From positions 186,001 to 250,000 of the forward strand of contig NZ_CP091740.1 in assembly GCF_022014595.1 (NCBI RefSeq): DNA of 64,000 bases, in the 5' to 3' direction. The notes under the pieces are model-generated. The model was not told the origin of the DNA. It did not search any database and worked only from the letters and a program-made list of their open reading frames with translations. Positions 26,187 to 36,930 of the stretch are shown here, in pieces; within the stretch, counting starts at the first letter, position 1; each line of letters begins with the position of its first letter. Origin of the DNA: Solitalea lacus (GTDB lineage: Bacteria; Bacteroidota; Bacteroidia; Sphingobacteriales; Sphingobacteriaceae). The position numbers and the translations under genes were made by a program.

Positions 26187-27437
26187 ATGGCTTATTTATT
26201 CACTTCGGAGTCGGTATCAGAAGGACATCCGGATAAAATTGCAGATCAGATTTCAGATGCGCTCATAGATAATTTCTTGGCTTTTGACCCGGATTCAAAA
26301 GTTGCCTGTGAAACATTGGTAACAACCGGACAAGTTGTGTTGGCTGGTGAAGTAAAATCAAAAACTTACCTGGATGTTCAACAAATTACGCGTGATGTAA
26401 TTCGTAAAATTGGTTATACCAAAAGTGAATACATGTTTGAAGCTAATTCTTGTGGTGTTTTGTCGGCAATTCATGAGCAATCAAGCGATATAAATCAAGG
26501 TGTAGAAAGAACCAACCCTGAAGACCAAGGAGCAGGTGATCAAGGAATGATGTTTGGCTATGCAACTAACGAAACTGATAACTACATGCCACTAGCCCTT
26601 GATCTTGCTCACCAACTGTTAATTGAGCTTGCAGCGCTTCGCAGAGAAAATAAAGAGATTGCTTATTTGCGTCCTGACGCCAAATCACAAGTAACTATCG
26701 AGTATTCTGATGATCACAAGCCGGTGCGTATTGATGCAATTGTAGTTTCAACGCAGCATGATGAGTTTGATTCAGAAGCTAACATGGCAGAAAAGATCAA
26801 AAACGACATCATCAACATTCTAATTCCTCGAGTTAAGGCAAAACAAAAGTCTGAGATTCAAGCTTTATTTAACGATATTAACTACCATATTAACCCTACC
26901 GGTAAATTTGTTATTGGTGGACCACATGGTGATACCGGCTTAACCGGTCGCAAAATTATTGTAGATACTTACGGAGGAAAAGGAGCTCATGGAGGCGGCG
27001 CGTTTTCTGGTAAAGATCCATCAAAAGTGGACCGTTCAGCCGCTTACGCAACCCGTCATATAGCCAAAAACTTAGTAGCATCAGGAGTTTGTAGCGAAGC
27101 ATTGGTTCAGGTATCATATGCAATTGGTGTTGCTAAACCAATGGGTTTATATGTAAACACATACGGCTCTTCAAAGGTTAATCTTACTGATGGTGAAATT
27201 GCCAATAAGCTAAGTGAGCTATTTGATATGCGTCCTTATTTCATTGAGTCTCGCTTGAAATTAAGAAACCCTATTTACCAGGAAACAGCAGCTTACGGAC
27301 ATATGGGCCGCAAAAATGAAATTGTTTCAAAATCATTTTCTCTGCCTGATGGTAAGACAATTACCAAAGATGTGGAACTGTTCACTTGGGAGAAACTTGA
27401 TTATGTAGATAAAATCAAAGCCGCATTCGGTTTATAA
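26187..27437 (+). CDS. metK: S-adenosylmethionine synthetase
   Basis: MetK makes SAM from methionine and ATP, releasing phosphate and pyrophosphate. It has 416 residues. The ATP/methionine-binding start [19 protein letters not shown], the signature [12 protein letters not shown] (115-126) and the phosphate-binding [19 protein letters not shown] are all intact. It is a cytoplasmic tetramer in homologues. The ATG is preceded by TAGGAAG. The gene has a promoter, an aptamer-like leader and a strong terminator, so it is a single-gene unit probably controlled by SAM level. Confidence 0.98.
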   Translation: MAYLFTSESVSEGHPDKIADQISDALIDNFLAFDPDSKVACETLVTTGQVVLAGEVKSKTYLDVQQITRDVIRKIGYTKSEYMFEANSCGVLSAIHEQSSDINQGVERTNPEDQGAGDQGMMFGYATNETDNYMPLALDLAHQLLIELAALRRENKEIAYLRPDAKSQVTIEYSDDHKPVRIDAIVVSTQHDEFDSEANMAEKIKNDIINILIPRVKAKQKSEIQALFNDINYHINPTGKFVIGGPHGDTGLTGRKIIVDTYGGKGAHGGGAFSGKDPSKVDRSAAYATRHIAKNLVASGVCSEALVQVSYAIGVAKPMGLYVNTYGSSKVNLTDGEIANKLSELFDMRPYFIESRLKLRNPIYQETAAYGHMGRKNEIVSKSFSLPDGKTITKDVELFTWEKLDYVDKIKAAFGL

Positions 27438-27444
27438 AAACACT

Positions 27445-27478
27445 AATCCCTTCGAAAACCCGAAGGGATTTTTTTTTA
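27445..27478 (+). terminator. Terminator of metK
   Basis: A perfect 10-bp stem, AATCCCTTCG at 27445-27454 and CGAAGGGATT at 27461-27470, has a six-base loop and ends in a run of nine T. It lies eight bases after the metK stop and overlaps the region just before the Nudix gene. Confidence 0.9.
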
Positions 27479-27493
27479 TTCCTATTTTTGCGC

Positions 27494-28048
27494 ATGCAAG
27501 AATTAGAAAACCCTTGGGTAACTCTTGAGTCGAGAGAGATTTATAATAACCCCTGGATTAAACTTACCGAACACAAGATCATCAACCCCTCTGGCGGCAA
27601 TGGAATTTATGGTGTGGTTTCCTTCAAAAACTACGCTATAGGTATTGTGCCTATGGATGATGAAAACAACATTTGGCTCGTTGGTCAATATCGTTACGCT
27701 ACTGATTCATACAGCTGGGAAATTCCGGAAGGTGGCGGGCCATTGGAAATCTCTCCTTTGGAGTCGGCGAAAAGGGAACTCCTGGAAGAAACTGGACTAA
27801 AGGCAGAAAAGTGGGAACTTATACAAGAGATGCATTTATCTAATTCGGTTACGGACGAAAAAGCATTTATTTATCTTGCAAAAGACTTAACTCAATTTGA
27901 AGCCACTCCCGAGGAAACAGAACAACTTATTGTTAAAAAAATTCCTTTTGAGGAAGCATTTAACATGTCCCTTAATGGGGAAATAACAGACTCAATAACT
28001 ATTGCCGCTTTATTCAAAGTGAAGCTTCAAATGTTGTTATCAAAATAA
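27494..28048 (+). CDS. Nudix hydrolase (ADP-ribose pyrophosphatase-like)
   Basis: I take the ATG at 27494 (184 residues, MQELENPWVTLESREIYNNP); a TTG two codons upstream is less likely. The Nudix box runs GGGPLEISPLESAKRELLEETG, written here in two parts: GGGPLEISPL and ESAKRELLEETG. The catalytic REXXEEXG core is present, but the first Glu of the G-x5-E-x7 pattern is replaced by Ile or shifted by one. The N-terminal layout and the EIPEGGG segment resemble enzymes that cleave ADP-ribose or similar nucleoside diphosphates. The substrate is not certain. TATTTTTG ends three bases before the ATG, so the message may have almost no leader. PlsC follows after 14 bases. Confidence 0.88.
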   Translation: MQELENPWVTLESREIYNNPWIKLTEHKIINPSGGNGIYGVVSFKNYAIGIVPMDDENNIWLVGQYRYATDSYSWEIPEGGGPLEISPLESAKRELLEETGLKAEKWELIQEMHLSNSVTDEKAFIYLAKDLTQFEATPEETEQLIVKKIPFEEAFNMSLNGEITDSITIAALFKVKLQMLLSK

Positions 28049-28062
28049 TACTATTAATACTA

Positions 28063-28794
28063 ATGAAGAAAATTTTGGGATACATTCTTACTCCCCTATT
28101 TTATTTAGTCTTTGGCTCATTCTTGGGCATTTTTCATATTGTTCAAATCATCGCTTTAAAAGTGTTTGGCAAAAAAGCACATAAAAAATCTGTTGATGTG
28201 CTAAACTTCTTTCTATTGTATAGCTTAACAATACTTGGCACTCGCATAAAAGTGAAATTTAAATTTACGCCACCCAACGACCGGCCTATAATTTTTGCGG
28301 CAAACCATCAAAGCATGTTTGATATACCAGGCATAATTTGGTTCTTACGCAAATATTACCCAAAATTTGTTTCTAAAATTGAATTGGGGAAAGGTATACC
28401 AAGCATCTCTTATAACTTAAGAAATAGTGGTGCAGCTTTAATAAACCGTAAAGATTCAAAACAAGCCTTAACAGAAATTGCTAAACTAGGTAAACTAGTT
28501 GCCCAGCATAATTATTCAGTAGTTATATTCCCCGAAGGTACCCGCTCAAAAAACGGACAAATGAAAAACTTTGCAGTTGGCGGCCTCAATATTTTACTTA
28601 AAAAAGCGCCTAATGCATTAATTGTTCCAGTTGCAATAAAGAACAATTGGCGGATACACCGCTTTGGTAAATTCCCGTTATCAGCAGGAGAAAGTGTAAG
28701 TTGGACGGTTTTAAAAGGAATTGAATCTCAAGGAAGAAACATTGAAGAAATTGTACTTGAAGCCGAACAGGCAGTTAGAGCTGAATTGGCTTAA
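28063..28794 (+). CDS. plsC: 1-acyl-sn-glycerol-3-phosphate acyltransferase
   Basis: The enzyme adds the second acyl chain to lysophosphatidic acid to make phosphatidic acid at the inner membrane. The 243-residue protein has an N-terminal hydrophobic helix (about 5-32) and the acyltransferase motifs NHQSMFD (81-87, the H-x4-D catalytic pair) and FPEGTRS (156-162). ALINRKDSKQAL and VPVAIKNNW match motifs II and IV. It starts 14 bases after the Nudix gene and probably shares its mRNA. Bacteroidota can carry several such acyltransferases, so the acyl preference is open. Confidence 0.92.
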   Translation: MKKILGYILTPLFYLVFGSFLGIFHIVQIIALKVFGKKAHKKSVDVLNFFLLYSLTILGTRIKVKFKFTPPNDRPIIFAANHQSMFDIPGIIWFLRKYYPKFVSKIELGKGIPSISYNLRNSGAALINRKDSKQALTEIAKLGKLVAQHNYSVVIFPEGTRSKNGQMKNFAVGGLNILLKKAPNALIVPVAIKNNWRIHRFGKFPLSAGESVSWTVLKGIESQGRNIEEIVLEAEQAVRAELA

Positions 28795-28809
28795 AACAGT
28801 TTTAAATAC

Positions 28810-28843
28810 CTAGTCCGATAAGCCGCAAACATCATCGGACTAG
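28810..28843 (+). terminator. Probable terminator after plsC
   Basis: A 10-bp perfect stem, CTAGTCCGAT at 28810-28819 and its complement at 28834-28843, has a 14-base loop. It is followed by a weak T-rich stretch (AGTATATTTTCC) instead of a clean T-run, so termination may be partial. Confidence 0.55.
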
Positions 28844-28932
28844 AGTATATTTTCCTTCAATATTACTTCTCTTTAAACGTTGACTGTCAGGTATTTTTTG
28901 TAAATTTCTTCTTATACCAAACTTCAACTACA

Positions 28933-30636
28933 ATGAAAAGCGCTCTACTTTTTTCTACCATTACATTATTATTAATTAGAAGTCAAATTGATCATTCTTT
29001 AATTAATAAATCCGTTAATTCACAAGCCGGAATTCCTATTTGTTTTGGTGGTCCCAAATTCAGTTTGAATACAGATACCATTCCACCAATACTTTATACT
29101 GGCCTTGGCAATTATCATTTCCCAACAAGTACAAAGGATGAACGGGCTGCAAAGTATTTTGACCAAGGATTAACCCTTTATTATGCATTTAATCACGCAG
29201 AAGCCGGTCGTTCGTTTAAAGAAGCGGCCAAATTAGATGAAAATATGGCAATGGCATATTGGGGACAAGCCCTATGTATGGGACCCAACATAAATATGCC
29301 TATGGATACATCAAAGAGTGCTGAAGTATTTGCATTGACACAAAAAGCCTTTTCGCTAATGGATAAATGTAATGAAAAAGAAAAAGCATTAATTGACGCC
29401 ATAACTAAACGTTATAATATATATCCAAATGTAGACCGTTCATTCCTCGACAAAGCTTATGCCGGGGCAATGAAAAAAATAACTGAAACCTATCCGACAG
29501 ACAATGATATTGCTGCCTTATACGCTGAAGCGCTAATGGATTTACACCCTTGGGATTTTTGGCAAAAAGACGGATCGCCCCAACCCTGGACAAATGAGAT
29601 ATTAACCATTTTGGAAAACATTTTTTCACGCAATCCTCAGCATATTGGCGCAAATCATTTTTACATCCACGCGGTTGAAGCGTCTCCTAACCCATCAAGA
29701 GCCCTGGCTTCTGCTAATAGATTACAAACATTGGTTCAGGGGGCTGGCCATCTGGTTCATATGCCATCACACATTTATATACAAACTGGTCAGTATGAAG
29801 AGGGAACTAAGGCCAATAAATTTGCAATTTCTGTAGATGAGAAGAACTTGAAAGACGGTATGCTTAGTGTTGCCTACCCAGAACATAATATTCATTTTCT
29901 ATATTCCACTTTAACCTTGGAGCGAAAGAGCAAAGAGGCTCTTACATATGCGCAGAAAGTAAAAGAAAGCATACCAGAGGCTTTTTTAGCGGATCCCATT
30001 TTTGCAGGGTATGCTCAAAACTTATACGCTACTCCAGTATATGCGCTTGTGCGCTTCGGCAAATGGGATGAAATCTTGAAGTTAAAAGAACCTCCAAAGG
30101 AATTTCCATTTTTGAGAGGACTGTATCATTATGCCGCAGGAATGGCTAACGCACGTTTGAACCGAATTGAAATGGCTACTGAACACCAGGCTGTATTACA
30201 GTCGCTAGTGTCTGAAAAAACGGTTAAAGAGCTCATCATATTTCAGACAAATACGGCTGCCAAACTGCTAACTATTTCAGCTTATGTACTGGAGGGTGAA
30301 ATTAATGCGAGCAAAAAGGATTACAACAAGGCTTTGCCGGCTCTTAAAACAGCAATGGAGCTTGAGGAAGACTTATATTACAATGAACCAGCCGATTGGC
30401 CCAACCCAGTTAAGAATAATTATGGAGCAGTTTTATTAGAAGCTGGCAGAAGCCGTGAAGCGGAAGAAGTCTATTTAAAGGCCTTAAAAAAATTTCCTGA
30501 AAACAGTTGGGCCCTAACTGGATTGTTTAATTCGCAGATTGCCCAACAAAAAGGTACTGCTGCAATGGAAACTAAAAAACGACTTGAAAAAGCAAATGCA
30601 TCTGCAGATTTTGTTCTTTCCAGCTCCCGATTATAA
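28933..30636 (+). CDS. Tetratricopeptide-repeat protein of unknown function
   Basis: I do not recognise a named family. The 567-residue protein has a hydrophobic N-terminus (ALLFSTITLLLI at 4-15) that may be a signal or anchor. TPR-like repeats begin near 60 (AAKYFDQGLTLYYAFNHAEA, then SFKEAAKLDENMAMAYWGQA) and return near the C-terminus (NYGAVLLEAGRSREAEEVYL). The middle holds several conserved-looking histidines, for example NHFYIHAVEASPNPSRA and HLVHMPSHIYIQ, spaced as if to bind a metal or haem, but no CxxCH motif is present. It stands alone between the plsC terminator and the head-GIN gene. It is probably periplasmic. Confidence 0.8.
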   Translation: MKSALLFSTITLLLIRSQIDHSLINKSVNSQAGIPICFGGPKFSLNTDTIPPILYTGLGNYHFPTSTKDERAAKYFDQGLTLYYAFNHAEAGRSFKEAAKLDENMAMAYWGQALCMGPNINMPMDTSKSAEVFALTQKAFSLMDKCNEKEKALIDAITKRYNIYPNVDRSFLDKAYAGAMKKITETYPTDNDIAALYAEALMDLHPWDFWQKDGSPQPWTNEILTILENIFSRNPQHIGANHFYIHAVEASPNPSRALASANRLQTLVQGAGHLVHMPSHIYIQTGQYEEGTKANKFAISVDEKNLKDGMLSVAYPEHNIHFLYSTLTLERKSKEALTYAQKVKESIPEAFLADPIFAGYAQNLYATPVYALVRFGKWDEILKLKEPPKEFPFLRGLYHYAAGMANARLNRIEMATEHQAVLQSLVSEKTVKELIIFQTNTAAKLLTISAYVLEGEINASKKDYNKALPALKTAMELEEDLYYNEPADWPNPVKNNYGAVLLEAGRSREAEEVYLKALKKFPENSWALTGLFNSQIAQQKGTAAMETKKRLEKANASADFVLSSSRL

Positions 30637-30711
30637 AAAGTTTTAATTCAGGTGCAACATTTATAAGGATACTTGCGTCAGATATGCAAAAAGAAACAAA
30701 TCCATTTAAAT

Positions 30712-31464
30712 ATGAACTTTATAAAGAAAACAAATCTTCTTTTTGCATTAACAGCAATAGGTTTTGCGTCTACGCCAGAAGTCTTTGCTACAGATTTTTC
30801 ATTAAAAAATACAGTAACAAAGAAAACTGATCAAACAGAAACTCGCAACGTTTCCGGATTTCATGGAATTAAAGTAAGTGCTGGCATTGATGTCTACATA
30901 ACGCAAGGAACTACTGAGAAAGTTACAGTTACTGCAGACGATGATGTTATTGGCAAAATTAAGACTGTTGTTAAAAACGGTGTTTTGGAAATTTATGAAG
31001 AAAAAAGCAGTTGGTCGAGCTGGAGCTGGAATAACCAAACCCGTAAAGTTTATGTAACAGCCAAAGATCTAAACTCTATTGTTGCCAGTAGTGGCTCCGA
31101 TGTTTCATCAACCAACCAGATTAAAGCTAACAAATTGTTTACCGAAGCTTCTTCAGGTGCCGACTTAAAACTTAATCTTAATGTAAATGAATTGATCTGC
31201 GAAACATCTAGTGGTTCTGATGCCGAACTTAGCGGCACAGCAAAATCTTTTAATGTAAAATCATCAAGTGGCAGCGATGTAGACGCTTACAAACTTACAT
31301 CGACAATTTGCGTTGCCCAAGCTAGTAGTGGTTCTGATATCGACATTACTGTTACTCAGCAACTTACTGCTGATGCAAGCAGTGGTGGAGATATTTCATA
31401 CAAAGGCAATCCAAAGAATGTTAAAAAGAATGAATCAAGTGGCGGGGATATTTCTGCAAACTAA
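30712..31464 (+). CDS. Head GIN domain (DUF2807) secreted protein
   Basis: The ATG at 30712 gives 250 residues with a clear signal peptide ending near EVFATD. The mature part is a DUF2807 (putative auto-transporter adhesin, head GIN) domain, a right-handed beta-helix. It begins NVSGFHGIKVSAGIDVYITQG and then carries seven copies of the turn motif SSGSD/SSGAD/SSGGD, at regular spacing to the C-terminus (the last is SSGGDISAN). Proteins of this family are common and secreted in Bacteroidota; the function is not known. An upstream TTG at 30673 is in frame but would put polar residues before the signal peptide. Confidence 0.9.
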   Translation: MNFIKKTNLLFALTAIGFASTPEVFATDFSLKNTVTKKTDQTETRNVSGFHGIKVSAGIDVYITQGTTEKVTVTADDDVIGKIKTVVKNGVLEIYEEKSSWSSWSWNNQTRKVYVTAKDLNSIVASSGSDVSSTNQIKANKLFTEASSGADLKLNLNVNELICETSSGSDAELSGTAKSFNVKSSSGSDVDAYKLTSTICVAQASSGSDIDITVTQQLTADASSGGDISYKGNPKNVKKNESSGGDISAN

Positions 31465-31489
31465 ATTATAATCGACCTAAATAAACACT

Positions 31490-31524
31490 GAAAAGCAGCC
31501 TTAATTTAGACTGCTTTTCTTTTT
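31490..31524. terminator. Bidirectional terminator between the head-GIN gene and the MBL gene
   Basis: A 9-bp perfect stem, GAAAAGCAG at 31490-31498 and CTGCTTTTC at 31511-31519, with a 12-base loop, is followed by TTTTT on the plus strand. The A-run within the left arm gives a short T-run on the other strand. It sits between convergent genes. Confidence 0.7.
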
Positions 31525-32923
31525 AAATCGTAAACTGCTGATGTCGATACGGTATTTCAACATGATTGAAGCCCTGAAGCTGCAGTTTTTCTTTAAACTC
31601 TCGTTGCACCTCATACTCACCATGAACAAGAAAGACTTCCTTCACTTTAGAAGGATCTTGACTAGACAAGAATTTAGACAAATCCTTGTAATCTCCATGA
31701 GCACTTAATGAATCAATTTTGCCGACCTCGGCTTTTACCAAATACTTCGTGCCAAAAATATGCACAACTTCAGGTTTGTTTAATAGCCGCCCTCCTAATG
31801 AGTTTGGCTCACAATACCCCACAAACAAAATAGTATTCTTCTCATTGCCTACTCCATTGGCAATATGGTGCTTTACTCTACCGGCTTCCGCCATACCCGA
31901 GGCAGAAATTATAATACAAGGTTCTTTTCTAAAATTTAACGCCTTTGACTCTTCCAAATCCTCAACAAAATGAAGGCCCTTAAAATCAAATGGATCCTTA
32001 TCATACTTTAAGATAGATTCCACATCTTCATTAAAGTATTCTGGATAACTTTTAACTACCCTGGTTGTTCGCTCTGAAAGTGGGCTGTCAACAAACGTAT
32101 CTATAGGAGGCAATTCACCTGCGTTTTCAAGATTATTTAGAAGGTACAAAAGCTCCTGAGTACGCCCCACGCTAAATGCCGGAATAATCAGTTTTCCTCC
32201 CTTCTTAAAACAGGTATGTTTAATGTAATGAAGCAAATCTCTTTCTGCAGGCGCAGCATCGTCATGCAAAGTATTTCCGTAAGTAGATTCCAAAATGATA
32301 TATTGTGCCTGAGGAAATGATTGGGGAGATCGCAATATTTCAGTTCCGTATCTTCCAACATCTCCACTAAAAGTAATCCGGATTTGCTCCCCTTCTTCCC
32401 TGATATTCAAATGAACTGCAGCACTCCCAATAATATGGCCCGCATCTGTAAACAAAACTTCAACTTCATTATCAATTCTAAACCATTTACCATAATTAAT
32501 GGGAACAAACTGATCAAAACAAGCCTCTACATCTTTTAAAGTATATAAGGGGATTAAAAGTTGTCGCCCTTCTCTCTTTCGCTTTTTATTTATGAAACTA
32601 ATATCAGCATCTTGTATTCGGGCGGAGTCCTGAAGCAGCAATTTCGTTAAATCTATTGTAGCAGGCGTACAATAAATTTTTCCACTGAACCCTTCTTTTA
32701 CCAACCTGGGAATTAGTCCGCAATGGTCAATGTGGGCATGTGACAAGATTAACGTGTCAACCTCCTGCGGATTAAAGCCGAAATGAGAGTTCAACCCTTC
32801 AGTTTCAGCTCCACCTCCCTGAAACATTCCACAATCAAGCAAAATCTGTTTGCCTGAACGTGTACTAATCAGATGTTTACTGCCGGTAACATTTTGTGCG
32901 GCCCCGTGAAAGGTAATGTGCAT
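31523..32923 (-). CDS. Metallo-beta-lactamase/beta-CASP family hydrolase (RNA-processing type)
   Basis: The 466-residue protein has the MBL fold with HAHIDH at 62-67 for the two metals, preceded by TGSKHLI and DCGMFQGG. The beta-CASP insert is in the middle (FSVGRTQELLYLLNNLE, TFVDSPLSERTTRV), and the C-terminal RMMBL part has SASGMAEAGRVKHHI, SLSAHGDYKDL and LVHGEYEVQ. This set is typical of CPSF73-like or RNase J-like nucleases. The bacterial members in this subgroup are probably RNA endo- or exonucleases, but the target is unknown. It reads towards the head-GIN gene and is a single-gene unit. Confidence 0.9.
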   Translation of the reverse strand: MHITFHGAAQNVTGSKHLISTRSGKQILLDCGMFQGGGAETEGLNSHFGFNPQEVDTLILSHAHIDHCGLIPRLVKEGFSGKIYCTPATIDLTKLLLQDSARIQDADISFINKKRKREGRQLLIPLYTLKDVEACFDQFVPINYGKWFRIDNEVEVLFTDAGHIIGSAAVHLNIREEGEQIRITFSGDVGRYGTEILRSPQSFPQAQYIILESTYGNTLHDDAAPAERDLLHYIKHTCFKKGGKLIIPAFSVGRTQELLYLLNNLENAGELPPIDTFVDSPLSERTTRVVKSYPEYFNEDVESILKYDKDPFDFKGLHFVEDLEESKALNFRKEPCIIISASGMAEAGRVKHHIANGVGNEKNTILFVGYCEPNSLGGRLLNKPEVVHIFGTKYLVKAEVGKIDSLSAHGDYKDLSKFLSSQDPSKVKEVFLVHGEYEVQREFKEKLQLQGFNHVEIPYRHQQFTI

Positions 32924-33009
32924 AGTTTTTCAAATTATGTGACAGCCGTTAGACTTTAGTTAATATACTCACATTTTTTGATACTGCGAAAAAGCCAAAT
33001 TTGGAAGCG

Positions 33010-33159
33010 ATGGTTACTCCAATAAACTACTTTTTAGGCATGAAGCTGCATCGGCTTGACGTAAAACCGAGATTTCCGCTTTTTGAAAACCACGATCATT
33101 TGCTTCATAAATATTTTCAACGTATTTCTGCAGATTTCGGTCAACCAATTAAAACATGA
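33010..33159 (+). CDS. Possible 49-residue protein, unproven
   Basis: An ATG at 33010, preceded by GGAAGCG, opens a 49-codon frame that ends in TGA at 33157-33159. The peptide starts MVTPINYFLGMKLHRLDVKP and is rich in His, Phe and basic residues; it has no signal peptide or known motif. The composition looks more protein-like than random AT-rich sequence would, and the sdh terminator just downstream could serve it as well. Without a homologue I rate it as weak. Confidence 0.25.
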   Translation: MVTPINYFLGMKLHRLDVKPRFPLFENHDHLLHKYFQRISADFGQPIKT

Positions 33160-33199
33160 TGCTCAAGCAAAAAACTAATACTCTTAAAACGTTTGCAAT

Positions 33200-33231
33200 A
33201 AAAAAAGACAGCTTTTAGGCTGTCTTTTTTT
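33200..33231. terminator. Terminator of sdhCAB
   Basis: A perfect 13-bp inverted repeat (seven A plus GACAGC at 33200-33212, and its complement at 33219-33231) with a six-base loop gives T-runs on both strands. It lies 22 bases after the sdhB stop. Confidence 0.9.
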
Positions 33232-33252
33232 ATTCACGCACTTTATGCTCTA

Positions 33253-34011
33253 TTAATGAGCCACTTTTGCAGTGAAATAATCACGGTTCATGCGTGCGAT
33301 ATTTTCCAATGAAATACCTTTAGGACATTCCACTTCGCAAGCTCCGGTATTAGTACAGTTACCAAAACCTTCTTTATCCATTTGCTCAACCATGTTTTGA
33401 ACACGTGAATAGCGCTCAGGCTGTCCTTGAGGCAACAAAGCCAATTGAGATACTTTTGCCGAAACGAACAACATCGCTGATGCGTTCTTACATGTAGCAA
33501 CACAAGCACCACATCCAATACATGCAGCCGCTTCAAATGACTTATCCGCATCCTCTTTAGAAATTGGAAGAGAGTTTGCATCTTGAGCGTTACCAGTGTT
33601 AACCGAAATGAATCCGCCGGCAGCAATAATACGATCAAATGATGAGCGATCAACTACTAAGTCCTTAATTACAGGGAAAGCAGTTGCTCTCCAAGGCTCT
33701 ACTACAACTGTATCACCATCGTTAAAAGAACGCATGTGCAATTGGCAAGTAGTAATACCTTCCTTAGGACCATGTGGACGTCCGTTGATATACATTGAAC
33801 ACATACCGCAAATACCCTCACGACAATCGTGATCGAATGCGATAGGCTCTTGTCCTTTTTCAACCAATTCTTCGTTTAACACGTCGAACATTTCAAGGAA
33901 AGACATATCAGGTGATACATTCTTAACCGGATAGGTTACTAACTCTCCTTTTTGATTTTCGTTTTTTTGACGCCAAACTTTCAGCGTCAAATTCATATTT
34001 CCGTCACTCAT
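33253..34011 (-). CDS. sdhB: Succinate dehydrogenase/fumarate reductase iron-sulfur subunit
   Basis: The 252-residue protein carries three clusters: 2Fe-2S with Cys63, 68, 71 and 89 (CREGICGMC); a 4Fe-4S site with Cys164, 167 and 170 (CIGCGAC); and a second set with Cys174 and Cys219, 225, 229 (ACEVECPKG). It passes electrons between the flavin of SdhA and the quinone/haem part. The sequence is of the type B (Wolinella/Bacillus) class used by Bacteroidota for succinate oxidation and, in many, for fumarate respiration. It is the last gene of the sdhCAB operon, after an 85-base spacer. Confidence 0.95.
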   Translation of the reverse strand: MSDGNMNLTLKVWRQKNENQKGELVTYPVKNVSPDMSFLEMFDVLNEELVEKGQEPIAFDHDCREGICGMCSMYINGRPHGPKEGITTCQLHMRSFNDGDTVVVEPWRATAFPVIKDLVVDRSSFDRIIAAGGFISVNTGNAQDANSLPISKEDADKSFEAAACIGCGACVATCKNASAMLFVSAKVSQLALLPQGQPERYSRVQNMVEQMDKEGFGNCTNTGACEVECPKGISLENIARMNRDYFTAKVAH

Positions 34012-34096
34012 GATTTTGAGTAGTTTTTTAGATTAAAGAATCAAGAATTAAGAGCCAAGAAGTCTGTCTTAATTCTCGACTCTTATTTCTTATCTG

Positions 34097-36091
<1,995 letters not shown>

Positions 36092-36105
36092 GTTATGATC
36101 AGATT

Positions 36106-36792
36106 TTACTTATTAATAACGAAATAAACGTAAAGAGGCATTAAAGCAAATAATACAGGAACAATGATTGAATACCATTTACCAATAGCTTTAATTGCCG
36201 GAGTATATTTATAATGATTTAATCCTAACGATTGGAATGAACTTTGAAAACCATGCATTAAGTGATATGACAAAGAAATCATAGACAACACATAAACAAT
36301 TACTAACACAATGTTGCTGAATACTTCTTTCATTTCAGAATACATATCGTGCATCCCAGCAGCACCTTCAGGAATTCCTCCTTTGGCATCGAAGCGGGCT
36401 TTTACCCAAAAATCGCCTAGGTGAATGATAAGAAAGATCAAAATCAATGTACCCAGTAAACCCATTGAACGTGAGTACCAACTGCTATTAACATTAGATC
36501 CTGAAATAGCATACCCTTGCGGTCGAGCCGCCTTGTTCTGACGAGTAAGAATTAATGATTGGATAATGTGTAAGATGATGCCTGCAAATAATACAATTTC
36601 CATGGAGCGAATAACCCAATTGGTTCCCATGAAATGAGCTGCGGCATTAAACAATTCACCTGATTTGTCAAAAAAAATCAGTGAGTTTACTCCCACGTGA
36701 ACAATAAGAAATGTAATTAAGAAGATGCCAGTGATCCCCATCACAAACTTTCGCCCAAGTGATGATGTAAAAAAAGATGAAGAACTACTCAT
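36106..36792 (-). CDS. sdhC: Succinate dehydrogenase/fumarate reductase cytochrome b subunit
   Basis: This 228-residue membrane protein has five hydrophobic helices and several histidines placed for two b haems ([34 protein letters not shown]). That is the type B single-anchor form, which joins quinone and haem chemistry in one subunit. It opens with a Ser-rich N-terminus before the first helix. A promoter element is visible 27-34 bases upstream. Confidence 0.92.
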   Translation of the reverse strand: MSSSSSFFTSSLGRKFVMGITGIFLITFLIVHVGVNSLIFFDKSGELFNAAAHFMGTNWVIRSMEIVLFAGIILHIIQSLILTRQNKAARPQGYAISGSNVNSSWYSRSMGLLGTLILIFLIIHLGDFWVKARFDAKGGIPEGAAGMHDMYSEMKEVFSNIVLVIVYVLSMISLSYHLMHGFQSSFQSLGLNHYKYTPAIKAIGKWYSIIVPVLFALMPLYVYFVINK

Positions 36793-36818
36793 TTTTACGA
36801 GATTTTAATTTTGGAACA

Positions 36819-36826
36819 CAAATGTA
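36819..36826 (-). promoter_or_regulatory. Candidate -7 element of the sdhCAB promoter
   Basis: On the minus strand TACATTTG fits TAnnTTTG exactly. No TTTG is seen 19 bases upstream, so this rests on the -7 element and on position only. Confidence 0.45.
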
Positions 36827-36930
36827 TCTAAAAATTGAAAAAACGCTTATAATGGGTCTTATTTAGATTCATTCTATTGTTTTTTATCAAACATCCCAAA
36901 TAATAAGTAGAAATTATCAGGTGTATTACC

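Larger units (their letters stand above)
32924..33252. other. 329-base region between sdhB and the MBL gene
   Basis: The region contains the sdh terminator (33200-33231) and a possible short plus-strand frame at 33010-33159, given separately. The promoter of the MBL gene must lie in 32924-33010, but I do not see a good TAnnTTTG there. Nothing else is evident. Confidence 0.45.
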
